Origin: Utricularia gibba
Taxonomy: Eukaryota; Streptophyta; Magnoliopsida; Lamiales; Lentibulariaceae
Assembly: GCA_002189035.1 (NCBI GenBank)
Contig: NEEC01000002.1
Coordinates: forward strand, 1,674,001-1,738,000
Reading direction: 5' to 3'
DNA: 64,000 nt
Under the pieces are notes generated by a model. It saw nothing but the letters and a program-made list of their open reading frames with translations. It ran no database searches and was not told where the DNA came from. Of the stretch, positions 61,059 to 64,000 are shown in pieces. The translations under genes were made by a program, and so were the position numbers. The first letter of the stretch is position 1, and the number at the start of each line of letters is the position of its first letter.

Positions 61059-62864
61059 CGTGGATAGTAATTGCTCCTGGTAACATCCATGTCAAACTTC
61101 ATCCTCAGCACATTGAATTGCGGAAGTTCAAGTTGTGCCCGAAAGACAGTGAATCGAGCATCCGCATTGTTTGTCATGATTGATGACCCCGAGATCGCTT
61201 CCGATCCCCCTGAAAATTACCCTCCTCTTTTAGAGTAATTCCCCGCTAATGACACTTAACGCCATTAACCAATGTGACTAAACTAGTTTATTTCACTTTG
61301 GGCAACTTCATCGGACGACAGACATCATGGCACGACGTCGTATAAGCACCTTATTTCTCAATCAGACAGTTTTGCTACACTTGCATCACACGCAGTAGCC
61401 AGTAGGGTTTGGGGTTGGTGAAGCTGTTCTTGATAGCATGCATGCGGTTACCCGTATCATCACTCTTAACCTTGGCAGCATGACGTGGATGGCGAGTGCC
61501 AACATGCTCAACTGTGCATGGTTGTAAATAGGTAATAGCATCCCGACATAATTATTCGATTTAATCATGAATTTTTGATTGAATTCTTTCAATCATTTTT
61601 AATTCTACAAAATTATTTAAATAGATTGAAACTATTATTTTATTTAAATATGAATGAGTTGAACTGGATCTGAAATCTGAGTTAAATTCATCAATAGCTG
61701 GTGTATTAACGCGGTTTGGCGTGACTTGATTCATGCACCTTTTTGGGGTCCACCATCACAACATGGGATTCGGGCATCCAACATTTGGACCCATCTTCGC
61801 CTAAATTAAAGTAAAAACAATTATATTAATATTGATGATGAATCTAAATAATTGAAAACTAATTATTTACGTTCATAAATAGAACGTGATGACAAGGCTT
61901 ATTTAGAACACGATTGTTACTAAAACCTAAACTATGATCTTCCTGCACAAAGTTTATGGTCTCGTTTGATGATACGTTTTATTTTAAATGATGCTAAATA
62001 TGGATGACATTAATTTACATTAGCACAAATGATTTGAAAAACACGAAGAAGTATTATTTATCTGATATTTGATAGAAATATTTATAATTGAATTTATATG
62101 TAATATTAGTAAAACACGTATAGTCAATTATTTATTATGTAATTAAAAAGAAAAGATAGTATCGTATTTTATTACGATGGAATTAACTAAATACATCCCA
62201 ATTTATATTTTACTATAAATGAAATGTTAAATAATAAAATTAATGGAATATTTAATACATGATGTAATATACTACTATTGATCAAATGAGGCCTATATAC
62301 ATCGCAACATTATTTATTATATTGGATTAAATTAGAGAAAAGCGAAACAACTTTATATTTTATTATGTATAGTTGTTTTTTAATTAATGTATGATTATGC
62401 ATAATTAATTAATTAAAATATGTTATAATGATTTTTTTAATTTTTCGAATAAATAAAATGAGAGTGCTGGTAAAATAAACATAAAAGGAAAGGCGGTTGG
62501 CTAGAGCTAGAACGAAAGCAGAGTAATTTGTAGAATGATAAGGTGGTATAAATAGAAAGATTTGCCCGCTGACCGGGGCAGAAGGAAGGGGTAGTGGTGA
62601 TTTGCCCGGGTGCGGTAAAGGGAGACTGTTAAACAAAACAATAATTAATTAAGCATGATTATTTTTGTATTTTAAAATAAATAGAATGAATGCTGACGTG
62701 TATTTACAGTTATATTCTTATTCTCAGTCCAATACAGAGAATGTGAGGAAATGAGATTTAAAAAAAAAAGAAAAAGAAAAAGAAAAGAAAAATGGCATTT
62801 AATAAAAACACAAAATGAAGAAGGAACAACGTCAGAAGCTTTCGGAAGAGAGGAAGAACAGAGG

Positions 62865-63025
62865 GAGGGGGTGGAGAGAGAGAGAGACCTGCAAAAAGGA
62901 GAATTGAGCCTGTAGAAAGGTCTTTCTCCAGAAGGACGAGAATGGAACAGAGAAAGTGAAGCTAGGAAGTAATTGTATGTATATATTGGCGTGTATGTAT
63001 AGATAGAGAGAGAGAGAGATAGAGG
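62865..63025 (+). promoter_or_regulatory. GA-repeat tracts in the ARF leader/promoter
   Basis: (GA)n runs at about 62874-62888 and 63001-63023. Such GAGA tracts are bound by BASIC PENTACYSTEINE factors and are common in plant promoters and leaders. The transcription start is unknown, so they could be either. Confidence 0.55.
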
Positions 63026-63246
63026 TCGTGGGTAGTGTCTGTTTACTGAGTGTTTCTGTGTGTCTGTGGTTGTTTGTAGTGGAGGGAAGGGGGCAATCGA
63101 GAGCAGATTTGTGAAGAGTTGGTCTCTGCATTTCTCAGCATCTTCTGCCCCCTTTTCAGCTCCTCTGTCGGCGATTCCCTGTTCGCCGGAAAATATACTT
63201 CCCCCTCCACGGCGGACGGTTGAGCTCATCATCGTTCTTTTTCTCA

Positions 63247-63297
63247 ATGGCCCAATCCAAGGGTTTCGAGTTTCTGCGCCTATTTTTGCTTGGCTGA
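63247..63297 (+). other. Upstream ORF 1 in the ARF leader (16 codons)
   Basis: ATG at 63247, 16 sense codons (MAQSKGFEFLRLFLLG) and TGA ending at 63297. It lies 135 bases before the main ATG if the leader is not spliced. A second minimal upstream ORF (MGFP, 63361-63375) follows. Confidence 0.5.
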
Positions 63298-63431
63298 GTT
63301 TTCTGGGGCTTTTTACCTTTTGGATTGTGGGTTTTCGTTGATTTCTTGGGGTGGTTCGACATGGGTTTTCCGTGAGGAAAGCTGCCAAGGGGTAGTAAAG
63401 AATTCCAGAACCAGAACCAGAAACGGAGGAG

Positions 63432-63721
63432 ATGAAGGCTCCAAGTGGCGGCGGCAGCGCGGCTGCTTCACGGGCCAACACCTCCGCCGCCTCTGAAGGT
63501 CTCCTTTCCTTTCCTTTCAGATTTGCATGGCAAATTAAACGCACTCCTTTTTTTCCGTTGTCTTGCTTTTCAAAACAATAAAAGAACCATTTGTTTATTG
63601 ATCAGGTGAGGCGAAGAAGAGTATCAACGGCGAGCTATGGCAAGCTTGCGCCGGCCCATTGGTGAATTTACCGGCGGCCGGGTCCCACGTCGTCTACTTT
63701 CCTCAGGGACACAGCGAACAG
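63432..63721 (+). CDS. Auxin response factor, ARF7/ARF19 type, 5' part only
   Basis: Two coding exons visible, 63432-63498 and 63606-63721; the gene continues past the window end. It starts [20 protein letters not shown], the MKAPS opening shared by ARF7 and ARF19, and continues [38 protein letters not shown] (residues split by the intron after residue 22), which is the conserved segment just before the B3 DNA-binding domain. The second exon ends in phase 0 and is followed by GTCATG and an AT-rich intron. These ARFs are transcriptional activators with a Gln-rich middle region; that part is not in view. The leader has two upstream ORFs. Confidence 0.88.
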
Positions 63722-64000
63722 GTCATGATCTTTCTTGATTTTAAATGAGTAAATACATATGAACCCATTCTCCTCCTTCCTTCGTCTCCTACTTTGGTAT
63801 GCCCACGTCCCTATAGCAGAAATCAGAAGGCAACCAAAGCAAAGTTCTTCTTCTGCTCAAACCCCAAAACACTATACGACGTCGTTTCTTTTCGATCAAC
63901 TCTCTGCATTAACATTTAGTGCATATCTTCCAACATCCCTTTCTGTCAGTGCCTGTCTTCGATGCAATTCCCTTCAATAGTTTGATGGATCCGATCACAT
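63722..64000 (+). other. Second intron of the ARF gene (incomplete)
   Basis: From the GT donor at 63722 to the window edge there is no acceptor followed by the expected VAAS-type B3 start, so the rest is read as intron. Confidence 0.6.

Larger units (their letters stand above)
58222..63431. other. Gene-poor spacer of about 5.2 kb
   Basis: 58222-58950 AT-rich (PFD1 promoter at the left). 58950-59580 balanced, with a short TATG repeat near 59280. 59580-59940 AT-rich. 59950-60330 a GC-rich island (separate entry). 60400-62650 AT-rich, with an (ATT)n microsatellite at about 61034-61058. 62840-63431 is the presumed leader of the ARF gene, with GA-repeat tracts. No coding exon could be supported between 58222 and 63431. 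Confidence 0.5.

Noticed and set aside
62672-63544. 290-codon minus-strand frame over the ARF leader
   Set aside because: Produced by GA/CT-rich leader sequence read backwards; Ser/Leu-rich and low complexity, overlaps the real ARF exon 1.

Overview
The window looks like nuclear DNA of a flowering plant, most likely a eudicot. The genes are intron-rich with GT-AG junctions, they encode plant families (DET1, JAZ, ARF7/19-type, SAUR, KASII, a GIS-like zinc finger, a plant CK1-like kinase), and the AT-rich spacers carry small inverted-repeat elements. I assigned exons by eye from splice signals, reading frame and remembered family conservation. Frame closure across all exons was the main check; no alignment was run.

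Layout, left to right: GIS-like C2H2 zinc finger (-, 0.8-1.3 kb); alpha/beta hydrolase (-, 2.1-3.9) divergent from a casein kinase 1-like gene (+, 4.8-7.7); a short kinase-tail remnant (-, 8.1-8.3); an 'L18a-like' small membrane protein (+, 9.7-10.8); LYAR-type zinc finger (-, 11.3-12.9); ribosomal protein S3 (-, 13.5-15.0) head to head with CTR9 of the Paf1 complex (+, 15.4-22.0); a conserved gene of unknown function (-, 22.4-23.4); an RRM-like gene (-, 24.0-25.0); an OXS3-like gene (-, 27.3-28.3); BAP31-like (+, 29.6-30.2); RING-H2 (-, 30.9-31.4); COG3 (+, 32.1-37.8); SAUR (-, 38.4-38.8); KASII (-, 40.2-43.7); JAZ (-, 45.2-46.0); DET1 (+, 49.0-52.3) convergent with a CCCH/FG-repeat nucleoporin-like gene (-, 52.7-55.0); an RBR E3 ligase (-, 55.8-56.6); prefoldin subunit 1 (-, 57.0-58.2); then about 5 kb without a gene, and the first two coding exons of an ARF7/19-type auxin response factor (+, from 63.4), cut by the window edge.

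These are ordinary single-copy plant genes. They share no pathway, although several act in hormone or light signalling (JAZ, SAUR, ARF, DET1). I see no new multi-gene system. The most useful observation is that five genes (CTR9, RRM-like, OXS3-like, SAUR, KASII) each need one or two single-base corrections, mostly one missing G or C in a short run. That pattern fits residual homopolymer errors in an assembly better than five pseudogenes. Other points of interest are three apparent GC-AG introns, a six-unit heat shock element, a site II/telo-box bidirectional promoter, a JAZ 'Jas intron' whose retention stops translation at once, and two small inverted-repeat elements.
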